From Thuidium tamariscinum (Eukaryota > Streptophyta > Bryopsida > Hypnales > Thuidiaceae), in NCBI GenBank assembly GCA_947034885.2, contig OX344752.2, forward strand, positions 27,656,386 to 27,720,385: a stretch of DNA of 64,000 bases, given 5' to 3'. Within the stretch, counting starts at the first letter, position 1. Every line of letters begins with the position of its first letter. Under the pieces are notes generated by a model, which made no database searches, was not told the origin of the DNA, and saw only the letters and a list, made by a program, of their open reading frames with translations. Below, piece by piece: positions 1 to 12,400 of this stretch. The translations under genes were made by a program, and so were the position numbers.

Positions 1-961
1 AAGAAAAGCGCGCGTCAGCACCTGTGGCCTGCACTTGTAGTTGCTCTGTTGTACGTGTCATTGTCGTGACGGAGTGTTCACTTTCATGAATTACGTCGAC
101 AAAGTACACAGTGAATGTCCCTTCGTGAGAGGACGTACCGCGAAAGCAGTGTTGACTGTCCTTAGTTTCATAGGTTCCAAGATTCCGTACTCATGGGTTT
201 CCCGAAGGAAAGCACAGTTGACGAAGATGGCTTCGAGAGGTGGGGTGCAATGAAGAAAGGCCAAAGTACATCAAGTGATGCAGAAGGAGTCATTGTGCAG
301 ACGAAGTCAGGTGCAAGTGTGGAGCATTGAACGAGGAGAATACTACGGAGAAGGCCAGCAGCCGTCTGTACAGAGGAGAATGTCCCGGACGTCAATGAAG
401 GAAGAGGACTTATGAAAGGCATGAAGCAGTCGACGGGACATGAACAAGTGCAAAGAGCTTTTGTTATCAGTGAGAAGGACTATCTGTTATTGCAGAGCTT
501 GAAGAAGCAGTCGCAGAAATCTGACTGCGGAGAAGAGGGCGACGCAGTGGAAACAGGTAAATGCATGCTCTGTTACCTTTCTTTGTATACAAACATGGAG
601 AAAGGAATGTCTTGGATTATATGGAACTCCTAAATATATGCGTAGGACATGGAAGCAACAGTTCCAGGAGGTCAACTGTTGGTCGACTCAGTGGAATACG
701 TCAGCGCACATGTAGGGCAAGTGACATGCATGTCAGTTATCGAACCAAGTAAGTAGCATTCACCCTTTGAAGACGAAGATGTTGTTAACAGGGAGAAGAA
801 GCAGTAGAAGAGATCGGCTACTTGGTTCATGAAGCGCAAGTAATTCTGAGGAAAATGTGTTGCTATTGACACTGAAGCGTCTTCAGCACTGATTGCCGTA
901 GTGGTCATTTGCAGGGGGGTCGGACGATGGACTCATTTGCCATAATTACTGTTGTGTAGCA

Positions 962-1330
962 GTGGGCAAGTTCCACCGGACGTCGTATGGAACTGACTAC
1001 TGTACTAATGAATATTCAGGTATGGATTCTGGAGTGCAGCTAGACCGTAGTCATGCATCGGCATCAGAATTGTCCGTGCGCAACGACGATGTGGGATTCC
1101 AATCACGTCAACTACTGCAGTCCAACCGTGTCTCCGTAGAGCAAGGTCATAAGAACCCTAGCAGTCCAAGCACTCGGACAGCCTTACACGATGCAGGGCA
1201 AATTGAATTGGTAGTCGGATTGTCTGCGGGACATGATCGGACCTTGGAGAAGGAGTGACGAAGGAAAGTAGCAGAAGTTGACATTGCAGCACACTCTAAT
1301 TCGGACAGTGACTTCCAGCATTCACCACAG
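962..1330 (+). pseudogene. decayed exon-like coding segment upstream of the transposon ORF
   Basis: An open frame runs from 962 to a TGA at 1256-1258. The same frame then stays open for another 24 codons to CAG|GTACAT at 1330, which looks like a splice donor. The composition is polar and Ser/Arg/Asp-rich, and the post-stop part contains a SDSDFQHSP stretch that resembles the acidic DDDDFQEP stretch of the larger frame at 1489-2898. I infer a degraded or alternative exon of the same transposon-type gene, broken by one in-frame stop. An ordinary chance frame is also possible. The rest of 1-1488 shows only short frames. Confidence 0.3.
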
Positions 1331-1488
1331 GTACATGTACTTCCTCATACTGCATGGTCAATCATGATGCATAGACTACAAGGCAGTGAAGGGAGGTGTG
1401 ATTGTTCAGGCATCCGTGCTTTCTGGGTTCCGCTTAGTTGGATTCTGAATAGTGCGCAGAGGTTGCTAAGCATGAGTGTGCAAGGAAA

Positions 1489-2898
1489 TTGAGGGAGCCG
1501 AAGCTGCTTCAGACCGTCAATAATATTGCGAACTGGATTTGTGCATGCAAGACATATAGAACTTCACGGGTCCGCCGACATGGACATGCTGCAGTTGCAG
1601 AGGAACGTGAACGAATCGGGCAAGCACAGGAGTCGCCGCCATCAAAGCACGCAATGTACAGAGGTACAGCAAGGCAGCCGGAGAGAGGGAACATGAGCGA
1701 CGACGACCATTTCCAGTCGAGCCGCGAATGTGGACGCCGTTCCATTAGCCACAAGGACCGTACAAGTCACAGTATTGAGAAGGCAAGAACACCGGACATG
1801 CGCATGGCGAATGCTTCGTCGAAGCACATGACGTTCTTCCCTTTTCAGCAATCAGATGAAGTGCATGACATAGACAATGACAATGCAGGAAGTCCTCCTA
1901 CTGAAGTGGATGATGATGACGATTTCCAAGAACCATTTCATGGAAAACATCAGGGGCAGGAGGTCAGTACTCGCGTGTCGACGGAGTCCGAAGCTCGTGC
2001 TCATCGGAAGAGGAAGCAGGCGGAGCGAGAAATTGCCATCATGAAACGAGAGGCGGTAGGAAAGAAGCCTTTCTACATAATGGTGAATGCTTTGGGGAAA
2101 CCATATGGCGATGGCTTGGCAGCTTGGAAAACAGAGCTGAACAAGCTCTGCAGAGCTTTGGACCCGTCTATCCGTGATGTCCACCATCAACCGCATCAGA
2201 AGATGCTATTGCTGAAGAAACGACTGACTGATAATTTTGATTACAGTGGCGTCATCTCCGATAAGCACCTTCTACCTCTTGTAGGTCATCGAGTGTCACA
2301 GAGGAGGAATGAGTTAATGAACCTTATCAGGGCTGGCAAAAGTCGTCCAAGCGGAGTAAGCCCTAAGTCATGGCAGAAGTTGACTGAAATATGTGAGAGT
2401 CCCAATTTCCAGATGAAGTCCGCAGCAATGCGGTATGCTGATTCATGTAGGCAGAATGTGGGTAGGACAGGTCCGGGCGGTGAAATTGGAGTGCGGGAGT
2501 CACTGAAGGAAAGGCTGCGGAGGTCTCCAAACCCCGACGAGGTCCAAGCGGAGATGACACGAGACAAGGGATACGGCGAGAGAAGCAAGAACGTGAAGGT
2601 ACAGTGTCCAACGAGCAGTACTGAAGGACGGAGTTCGAAATTACTGGAAGACGACGCTGGCAAGAAATGGTCACGCACAGGAAGTACTCAGCCAGGAGGT
2701 ACCTCATCTGTTGAAGGGAAAATGCCTGGGATTAGTTGCGATGAAAACGGGAATGAGACGTTAGTGCAGGCGATGGACCTCGTCCGAAAATTGCAAGCTG
2801 ATGTAGAGTACTTGAAGGCGAAGCTGGAGAGTAGCGGGGCCGAGTCCTCTAATTTGAAGCTGCAGTCAATTATGCAGTCAGGGACAAAGTTGCAGTGA
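1489..2898 (+). CDS. transposon-type protein, possibly Transposase_24-like accessory/DNA-binding ORF
   Basis: The frame is 469 codons and starts with TTG at 1489. The first ATG is at 1654 and another, in an MSDDD context, follows at codon 69, so the true product is probably about 400-415 aa. The N-terminal third is low-complexity and acidic (DDDDD near residue 140). A basic stretch (RKRKQAERE) follows, then a globular region from about residue 190 starting KKPFYIMVNALGKPYGDGL. Residues 295-370 have a W...F..KS..M...R...GR.GPGGE...R..L...P.P.EV pattern. That layout resembles the plant Transposase_24 domain found beside En/Spm (CACTA) transposase genes. A short Leu-heptad coiled coil lies at about 427-450. 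No DDE catalytic motif is visible. Assignment to a mobile element is an inference from domain layout. It could also be a lineage-specific nuclear protein. Confidence 0.5.
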   Translation: MREPKLLQTVNNIANWICACKTYRTSRVRRHGHAAVAEERERIGQAQESPPSKHAMYRGTARQPERGNMSDDDHFQSSRECGRRSISHKDRTSHSIEKARTPDMRMANASSKHMTFFPFQQSDEVHDIDNDNAGSPPTEVDDDDDFQEPFHGKHQGQEVSTRVSTESEARAHRKRKQAEREIAIMKREAVGKKPFYIMVNALGKPYGDGLAAWKTELNKLCRALDPSIRDVHHQPHQKMLLLKKRLTDNFDYSGVISDKHLLPLVGHRVSQRRNELMNLIRAGKSRPSGVSPKSWQKLTEICESPNFQMKSAAMRYADSCRQNVGRTGPGGEIGVRESLKERLRRSPNPDEVQAEMTRDKGYGERSKNVKVQCPTSSTEGRSSKLLEDDAGKKWSRTGSTQPGGTSSVEGKMPGISCDENGNETLVQAMDLVRKLQADVEYLKAKLESSGAESSNLKLQSIMQSGTKLQ

Positions 2899-5125
2899 AC
2901 AATGCGTTTGGAACGATGATAGAGGCATTGAGGAAATGTAAGTATGGGGCGTCAGTAGCAGGCAGCGTTGACATACGTCATTCCAGTTTCCCACTCACTG
3001 CGAATTCCACAACTGAAGCGAAGGTGAAGGGATAAGAGAACCTCGCATACGAAGAAGCACTGTGCACTCCACTGTGCATTGAACAGAACGTGAAGAACAG
3101 TGTGTGCTACAAATGCACTAGGAAGTCCTCATCGGCGGACGCTCTGTACTGTACGGCAGGCCTCTCTCTGGTGTTCCATCAAATGCCGGAAGAGCAGTTT
3201 TGGACATGAAGAACTTCTTCGTGGAACTTCTACGATAGTGAGAGCATGATTTCTGTATGACATGCACAGGAAAGAGTCATTGACGACATCGAAGCTGCAG
3301 CGAAGAGCAAGGACAATGAAAATATCCACTGGCACAATCTCTATATGTGTTGCCTTTGGGAACACTGCGGCAAGAGGATGTCACTGTCAACGTGCACGGA
3401 AATGAAGTACGTGAGGCACTGGAAGGCAATGCAATTGACCTTCGAAAACGTGAACCAGTGCGCAAAGGATTTCCATGGAGGAGGCCACAAGTCTCATGCT
3501 TTTCACATAGAATGTTGTCACCAGTGGAAGTTGTTTCACATGTTATGCCGTAAGGCACGAATCCGCTGCGGCTGACTCCGCAGCACTGCTGCGGGCCAAG
3601 TTGTGCATACAGGAATGTGCTATAAGATATTCACCTTCTATAATGGAAGCCATTACATTGACTACACATCCCTTTCGTGTCCCCATTGCTAATATACCAC
3701 ATTGTTGTGCATTCGTCGGATTAGCAGAATATGACTAATTCCAAAATTAATTAGTGTACCCTCATGGATTCCAAATTCTTCTTATTCAAACCCTGTGCGT
3801 TCACAAGATCACTAGTCTTTTCCAGTGAACGTGCATGCTGCCGACACGTCAGCAGGGGCGATGAGTCGTTCACACGGACAAAATACACTACTCCTACACC
3901 GTATGCGTAGAATACAACTATACGTCCACGACCCGCAACTACACAGATGCGTACATCAGCAGTGACACTGCTGAACTGTAATTGGCTGCAAAAACGTCTA
4001 CAGTGCCCAGGACTTCGTCGAACAATGCACTCAATAATTGCACGTCCATGTCAGATACCTGTCAGCTACTAATTTTATAAGGCAGAATATTAGGAAGAAA
4101 CAACACAAGACCAACAGCAATGTGTTCCGCGGCAGACCAAACCAGTTGTTCCTAACCAACACAGTTTCCGTTGTTTCTCTCTTGAAAAGGACCCCGTCCC
4201 TCCAGTAGTGAATTGAACTTATAGAAAATAAACTTAATTGTTTTGTAAATGGACTTACTTGGTGTGGTGTATTAGATGGCCTTAACTAAGACAATGCACA
4301 CCAAAATTTCAAATTTTATACCTAACACTATTAACAATAATGATGAACAATATGACAATCAGAATGTTGGATGCCTAAAATCTTCAAGCCTTCAAAGACT
4401 ATTCCATCCATTCTTTATCATTGTGGTCACCATTTCAGTAGCTTGATAGAAATCCTAAGAATGAATTAAAGAAGAATATGAACAAATCTTAAAATCATGA
4501 ACTAAAGATAGGAATTCAATACATACAATTACATTGAGCTCTAGGAAGTAGTACTGATGGGTCAATGTCAAGTTGTCGCAACATGTAGGTATGTTGTACA
4601 TGCACACCAAAAAGCACTCCATTTATCATCCTAAATTAGATAATCTTTGCTTTGTATGCACTAACTACACTCGTAGAGTCATGTTTTTTTGCATCTTTTA
4701 CGTGTCCACCTCTATTCTTTGGCATCAAGGTCACCCCGAATTCACCTCTATTTGGTCAGAATATTGTTTCCATCAATATCCTTTGCATTGTAGAGAATAA
4801 CAAATTGAATTGAGCTATAAAGACTCATCTTCGCCTTTTGCAATAACACACAGAGTTGTAAAGCACAGAAACCCTTAAAACACAAACGAGGCAAAACAAT
4901 CGAGCTTGAAGGCACGGAAGTCGAGCAGTCAAGATGTTGCAAATTGCCAACACAACAAAGGCTCACGCGCAAAACCCAAACTTGGCACAAAAAGCAAAGA
5001 ACCCTCATTGGACGTCATATACAGCTACACAATGATCATCCAGCTATTTTGTATTTTTCATTCGCGGGTAGACCCATGATGATCAATCGGGCAGGTTGTG
5101 GTTCTTGAGGCTTTCCATTGGGTCC
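2899..5125. other. no recognisable gene; transition from GC-richer to AT-rich DNA
   Basis: Apart from the short frame at 3347-3553 I see no coding signal. The base composition drops toward AT-rich from about 3.6 kb. A tract near 4220 (agaaaataaac) resembles a plant polyadenylation region for a plus-strand transcript from the upstream frame, but this is only suggestive. Confidence 0.5.
3347..3553 (+). CDS. short open frame, possible transposon remnant
   Basis: A 68-codon frame rich in Arg/Val with an RKREPVRKGFPWRRPQ basic stretch, lying 450 bp downstream of the 469-codon frame on the same strand and in the same GC-richer block. I do not recognise it. It may be a 3' exon or relic of the same mobile element. 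Chance is a real alternative, because an overlapping frame of similar length exists. Confidence 0.15.
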   Translation: MLPLGTLRQEDVTVNVHGNEVREALEGNAIDLRKREPVRKGFPWRRPQVSCFSHRMLSPVEVVSHVMP

Positions 5126-5128
5126 ATT

Positions 5129-5343
5129 CATTAGTAGAACCCCCCATTTAATGTGACAAGACCTAATTTTTATGACAGATTTTGCAAGACATCAAATGTA
5201 ACAACCTATGTTTTTAAGTCAGCATTGATGTTATGTTGAATGTTTTTGTTGATATAAAAACATGAATTGTTACATTTGATGTTTAACAAAATCCGTCAAG
5301 AAAAATTAGGTCTTGTCACATTAAATAAGGGTTTCTACTAGTG
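5129..5343. mobile_element. CACTA-type MITE, about 215 bp
   Basis: The segment is an imperfect hairpin with arms of about 95 bp. Read inward, the right end is CACTAGTAGAAACCC and the left end is CATTAGTAGAACCCC, followed in both arms by TTTAATGTGACAAGACC. It is flanked by ATT at 5126-5128 and ATT at 5344-5346, a 3-bp target duplication. CACTA ends plus a 3-bp duplication indicate a non-autonomous CACTA/En-Spm derivative. No coding capacity. Confidence 0.75.
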
Positions 5344-5346
5344 ATT

Positions 5347-8300
5347 CCTTGCCTAATGGTTTTTGGATTGGTTTGAGGTGCTGGAGGCTCCTTGTTGAGG
5401 TTCCGGCCCTAGTTTTTCACAAAATCTGAAATTTTGGAGTGTAAGGGACCTGGTTCTTAATTTTTCAATGGAAGTTTGGATTTTTAAGAGAAATCTAAAA
5501 TATTGTATTTTTTGGAAAATTCCTATCTACTCTACCTCCCTTCCTTCCTAACATTTTGATTCTAATTTCTCAAGGAAAGACTCAACTTGAATTAGTTCTC
5601 CCTTCACTTTGTCTACTCAAAAATCACATTTAATGTTCAAAAATTCCAAAAAAATGGGAAAATGGGGCCCTAGTGGGCATCATCCCCGTGTATAAGAATT
5701 TTTGAATTCATATGAATATCTAATAATTAGTACTATTGGATTGACCTGAGGGCTCCCAATGAGTGACAACTCTATGTAACAGCTTATCTAGCCTTGTATC
5801 CAATTGGCTGGCCCTATACCTAGCAGGTATCAACCAATTGGGGCATACTGGCTTGCTGGGGTTGGCTCGGCTAGGACCTTTCTGGCTTTTTTGGCCAATT
5901 TACAAATACCTTAGCCATTGCTCACCACACCTTTTTGGGTCTCTTAAATGGGAACCCTTTAAACTTAAAACTAATATGAAAAAAAGTTTAATAAGAACAA
6001 CGCTTTGCTATTCAAGGGAAAATCAAACTTTGGGAAAAAAACTTATTCCAACTTCTCAAAAATTTGGCAATAGCTTTGCCATAATGAGGGGTTAACCTCA
6101 ATTTCTAAGCAAATTTTGCAAGAGCTTTGCCAAAAAGTTGCCTATGGAGTTTTTTAAAAACTACAAACTCTACAATGGTACCACAATTCTCCAACTAGAC
6201 CCAAGGAAAATTCTCAATAAGTTAGTCTAGGCTGTAAATTTCCCAAAGAGGCTAGTCACAAAGGATTATAGTTTCAACAAGTAAACCAACTATTTCAAAA
6301 CTTGTATGAGAGATGAACCAAACATTGAAGTACTTGAAAACTAGAGTTAAAAAAACTTCAATGAGAAATGCAAACCAAGAAAGGACTCAAAGAAAGCCAA
6401 CCTGAAGCCAAAATGGTAGTGAGTTGGAAAAATACCAACGCAATAAGAATGTCTTCAATCTCCACATGTGCAAGAGCTTGAAAAATGAGAGCTAAAGTAG
6501 TGTGTAATGAAAATTCAAATGGCATGAGAATGATTGTGTAATAGTTTGATAATGATATAATGGTGTAGAATGAGGGGAAGGAGAGGCCTTATATACTTTT
6601 TCCAAAGCCTCACTCCCTCAAAATTATTACAATGTATTTAAAAAATAAAACAAACTAACATTCAAAATTCTACACTAGGGCTGTGATTTTCTAACTTTTG
6701 GAAATTTGGTCCGATAGCCAAATGGATTGCGCCATTGGCTTCACGAGACCCAAATTAGACTGTAAGCACCTCTACCCCTTATTCCCGGAGCCTAATTGTA
6801 CTCAAAAGCTAATAATTACAATCCAATGAAAAAGGTAAAAAATTTATCTTTTGGAATTGATTTTTTCCAAAAGTTATGACTAGCTAGAGTTGTCAAGAAG
6901 GTTCAAGATTGTAAGAATAGAGTCTAAGTTGATTCAAATCAAACCCCATATGCTCCCCGTACTCTGGTCAACTTGCAAGGAATTAGATAAAACCATTAAA
7001 AGTCGTTGCCACTACTAGTTTTGGTAAATAGTCAATGTCGGTATGTTTTGAAATTTGGCAAGGTGCTTATTCATGCTAAAAAACTCTATCCTAATTTTTA
7101 GTGGGATTTTACCACTACCGAAAATTTTTATATGAATTTCCAATTTCCGGTAAAAGTGGTTGACTTTCCATAGAGTCATTTCCATAATTTAGAAAATTAT
7201 GAAACTTTTAGGAGAACTTCTAGGAAGATCTCTAAAGCCAAGTGCAAAGTTTTGCTAGAAACTCACACTTCCGGAATAAAGTAGAAATTAAATGCTAGCA
7301 GAATTAATTCCTCCAAGGAAGAATCATTTTCATATAAAGGAATCTCCACAAAGTGCCTTCACCGTAACGCTCTTAGGAACCTATTGGATTTCCATTTTTG
7401 CCATTTTAGATCCAAACCTGCCAGACTCGCTCATGCAAATTTTGATAAGGCTAGTTCTTAGTGCTTTTATACTAATTTACTTTGCAAATACTAATTGCTG
7501 AAAACTTCCTGTAAACTGTTAAACCATGTTCTATCACCTAGTAAACGTCAAAAACTAGTCCTAAAAAGTCCTTAGAGCACTCTAGTACAATTCTAACTAA
7601 TTCCCCATGGTTATAGGAAATTGCATCAAATATTCTGCGAACACTCTTTTTACTTGTTTTCCAACCATAATAACCCTAAAAATGAGCAATAAACAAAAAA
7701 AGAAAAATCCGAGGTTTGGATGACAACTACAGGACTCACACATGGTTAAAAAGTTGTAGCCTAATATTTTATTTCCTTTGAATTGCAAGCAGCTCGGGCA
7801 ATAAAAAAAACTTTTTTAAAAATTAGCTAATTTGACATCTTAGAAAACACCATTAAAGTTTTCAAGTGACCCAAAAGTGTGCTAACAAAGCATGCCACAT
7901 CAACATAATTTCAGAGTCCATGTCAACATAATTTGGGGGTCGACATCAGAAAAAACATGGATGAGGCAGTGGATGAAAAAAATTCGTAGGTGGCACTGCC
8001 CACCAAAAATATGCTTATGTGGATCTCTTGTAACTGCCAAATGGCAGAATATGAGGCCCTGGAATGACCTTGTCTTAAAAGATGTCCAAAAAAATTGGCC
8101 ATATTTTTTGGTTTTTTCCCAATGTTTTTTGCTTGTCCATTATAACGGATTTTAGGGGACATTGTGTTTGACATAAATTCGCATTTTTTCGGACGTCCCA
8201 AAATTTGTTGTTTTCTTATAGTGAACTTCCAAAAGCAATCTTTGAATTTTGACAAATTTTACTAATTAAATTCTTAGATGATTGGTATACTAGCTACTAT

Positions 8301-8527
8301 TACACTACAAAATGGAGAAAAATAGAGATAAAATCGTTAAAGAAAATCTCAAAAAAACATTTGATTCGTCAATTTGATTAGGCAATAATTTTGCATTTTG
8401 TGAAGTTCACTTATTTTAGGCAGTAGTGTATATGAAAGTACATTATTTAGTAATGAATGGTTGTCCAACAATGGGAAATTTATGGAACTCTAAGGTACCT
8501 ACTATACTTCCAAAAAAACTATAAAGT
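5347..8527. other. AT-rich intergenic DNA without recognisable genes
   Basis: Only short chance frames are present and none has recognisable motifs. Nothing here could be assigned to a gene or to a bounded repeat. Confidence 0.5.
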
Positions 8528-9405
8528 TTAACCCCTAAAGTTCTTTGACTATGTTTTCACCAAAAACACTCCCCAAACACCATTTCTAGTATAAGTACCA
8601 AACTTTGGAAAAAGAGAACTTTTGGCACATATAACCATAGGATCGTGTAGTAAACTAGTTTGAGAAGATGTGGAAAAAAATTCAAAATTTTTCACTATGT
8701 GGATTTCACAATGTTAGCTTTTGAATTTACAAAAATCCTTTCTTTGGCCTTGTGAAAAATCGGAAAGCTACACTGTACAATGTCAAATTTGTATGAAAAA
8801 ATGTCCAAAATGGTTGTCCTTTTTTGGATTCCTTCTTCAAGACAAGTTGACTACCTACTTGAAAAAATTTCAAATCATTTGGATTTGTATAACATATAGG
8901 AAAAAAATAGGAAGTAGAATGGTTGAGAATCTATTTATGGAATTAAAAAATGTCAATCCCAATGATTGTATTGTTGTAATGAACAATCTACACCCTCTAT
9001 TTTTTCCAAATATTTGAAAAATTGAATAAACTAAAGGACTTTGAAGTTTTGTTTTGGAATAGAAAATCTATAACTGCTTGAAAAATAAAACTCCTTGTAA
9101 CTTTCATTTCATAAATCAAATTTGTATGATCCAAATCATTCTATATATGTATAAATATAGAAAACCAATTTCAAATGTTTGTTTATGAAAAAAGGGATTT
9201 TTTTCAAATATACCTGAACTGCATAGTCTATAAAAAAATTTATATATCATACAATAACTTTTTAACCATGTAGGTAGAAGTTATGAAAATTGTTGGGCCT
9301 TAAAGATATTCCTTGTCCATATCTTGTGTGTGAAAATTTCAAATAAAGAAAAATAATAATATCTCTAGTCACACATAATTGCCTAAAATTTCTATGCTTA
9401 GGGGG
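8528..9405. mobile_element. diverged TTAA/CCCC-ended element (B-arm to A-arm)
   Basis: The left end is TTAACCCCTAAAGTTC followed by tttgactatgttttcacc, shared with 48479, 29353 and (reversed) 35700-35762. The right part (about 9060-9400) matches, in diverged form, the A-arm seen at 49040-49424: tttttaaccatg, gaaaattgttgggccttaaag. The right terminus is eroded (ttaggggggatc) and has no clear TTAA. This is an old copy of the TTAA element family. Confidence 0.5.
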
Positions 9406-12400
9406 GATCATTCCTTGTAATTTAAAGTGTACACCTATGTTAGAGGGTATTTAATGTGAGGCTATTTACCTTAATTTTATTATTCAAAATGACCATATTT
9501 CTACATAAAAAGCTATAAAGGGAATATTTTCAATACTCTATAGTTTTTGTAAATTCATTCTTGTAGATTTTAAAGTAGGGCTATCTTACATTTAAAATTC
9601 AAGTGTTTAATTTTTTCCTACCTCCACCTTTCTTTACAAATTTCTTTTTTCCTTTTACTACATACATGTACAAGATATACACCATGAAACTAAAAACAAA
9701 TCAACAATCAATATAATTCAAATGCCATTGACAAAGTAGTAGTTTTTAACCTCTAAAGGTCAATTGTTCATTGAATAGATAGTTGAAAATCTAGATAAAT
9801 TCCTATGAAGTGAATTTTGATTGGATGTTCATAAAATTTTGACACAAGATATGAACATGTATGTCTTTAAGCGAAAATATAATTTTTCTTAATTGGGGAT
9901 CTAAATCAAAGTTATGCTCCTCTAAATTTTCTTAGAAGGCTGGATAATTTAAGCATCTCTGGTACATCTTTGGCAAAAATATTCATCAACTTTTGACATT
10001 TGGCATATATATGCAACTAATAAAATAGCATTCAAGTGTACTAAAAAAATTTAGTTGTCAATTTACATTCTAAGAAAAGTCAAACTTTACTAGCTATATT
10101 GGGACAACTTCAAAAAAAAAAATCTTCTAACTTCAGGTTCTATTATTTTGTCCCACATGTTCCAAATTTTTTTTTTAATTTTATTAAATTTGAATTTCAA
10201 ATGAAAAAATTCTTCATTGCACAAGAAAACATCAAAAAATGACTAGTGTATTGCAAATGCATGTAATCTCTTTTCATTGTAAATTGATTTAGGATAAGCT
10301 AAATTCCATACTTGCTTTTGAAATTTTTCATGAATGAACCTTTCATCATATACTCATGAATGTTCACAAAATTTTACTCTAAAAAAGCTTAAAGTTTATT
10401 GCCCTTTGTTTTGTAGGAATAAAAGAAAATTCTCACCTCAAACATTGTAATCTTTCAATCCACAAGGACATATGGGCTAAATGTTTTCCTAGACATTGCC
10501 TTATTCAATAAATTTTTTGTGTAATTGAATTTATTTTTTAAAATTGGACAATGCATCTAAAATTGTCTATTTGAACTTTTCTTCCCAAATGTCCCTCATG
10601 CTTTAGAGAATAAGAAGAAGTTTAACACTAAATACTTTGAGAATCTCCATTGAAACTATCCCGTAAACATTCTATTCAATATGATTGTATATAACATATA
10701 TGGCTTCAAATATTGAAGTTAAATGGACAATTTCTAATTTGTTTAATTCACTAAGGTAAACTTCCTATTCATGTTGAATGAGGCAATTTTGTCACTTATG
10801 GTCAATGTCTTACACTTATACTTAATTTTTAATTATGTATACTATTGGTATCATGGAAAATTTTTAGTGTACCATCCTTCATTGTAGATTTTTTAAGCTT
10901 GATTGTGTTCATTTTTGTCATCTACATGAATTTATCTATTGACATCTATGCTCATTGTACAATGAAAAATTTGTACAACTTCTATTTGTTAAAGGCTAAG
11001 TTATTAATAAAAATTTCTACCACATGACGTTTTTACACAACCTAATTTAGATATAATAAAGTGTGTATCATTTTATAAACCACGTACTAGTCCTACATAT
11101 TATATAAATCTTTTTCCCTTTGAATGAAATGAATCCTATCTTTTAATTCACATAGTTTTCTAAAAAAACCAAGAGTAATCTCTCTAGGTTTCTATGTTGC
11201 CAAAAAATAGAGCTTGGTCCTTTAGGGGTTACAAGAATCCAAAACTTTAATTAGTTCTTGCATTGGTATTAGAATCCAAACAACATGATCATATTGTACA
11301 TATATTTCAAAATATGTCTTCTACAAAATGATCTTTTAATTTTATATTTTTTTCATTATCACCTCATTTTGGTCACATCCTAGATTACTTTTGTATATAT
11401 TTTTTAATTTTTATAACATAAATATTATATTTTAAAAATTACAATAATTTGATTTTTCTACCATTTTTTAAAAATCAACATAGACCTACAATAAAAGCAT
11501 TACTTCAAACATGAGAATTTTCAACATGACTATAAATATTTATATAAAATTCAAAATTAGCTTTATCGTCAAGATTTAGCTTCAAAGTCACCACCCAAGG
11601 TGTTTAGGTGTAAGCAAGAAAACTTTTACTTAAGAATTGTTATTACTATTTTTCATGGTTACTTATATCTATTGAAGAAATTTCAAATTAATTGGATTGG
11701 TTTTGTTCTATTTACTTGGTTTTTTTCAATTACAAGTTTAAGAATAATAACAAACACAATTCATTATGATATTATAGAAAACTTTACATTTATAGATATT
11801 GGATAATCTCATGTAACAAAATATTAAATTGAAACATGAATATAAAGTAAAAAGCTAAATTGAGCGTCAAATAAACATCTAGATACTATTAGTCATAACA
11901 AATACAATGCAATCAATTTGAAAAGGAGACATGATACATGCATTCAAATTGAAGAATCAACATACCTCCATTGCATTAGAAATATTTTGCATTTTCTTTA
12001 AATTCATTAGTACTTTTAAATTTCAAATTAAAACGTGTAAAGATGAATATTCAATTATTTGAATTGATGAAATTGTAATATTTAGGAGTTATGACATTGT
12101 TGTCTTAGTATAATAGATGCATGAGTATATTTTTGTAGAAGGAGGTATAAGCTAACTTCATTTGAAATTGTTTACTTTTTTGAAGGTAATGGGCAACCTT
12201 TAAGCAATTTTCCACTAATTCTTTCAAACTTTGCATAGCAAAAATCACACATTTCAGTTGTGATTTGAAACTAAAAAAACATTTTTTATAAATGCACCTA
12301 AGAGATTAAGAGAAAAATTATATCAAAAAGTAGAAATATAGTTGAATATTGGAGATTCTACATTTAGAATTCCTTGAAAATGAAGCCCTTTAGGTTGGGT

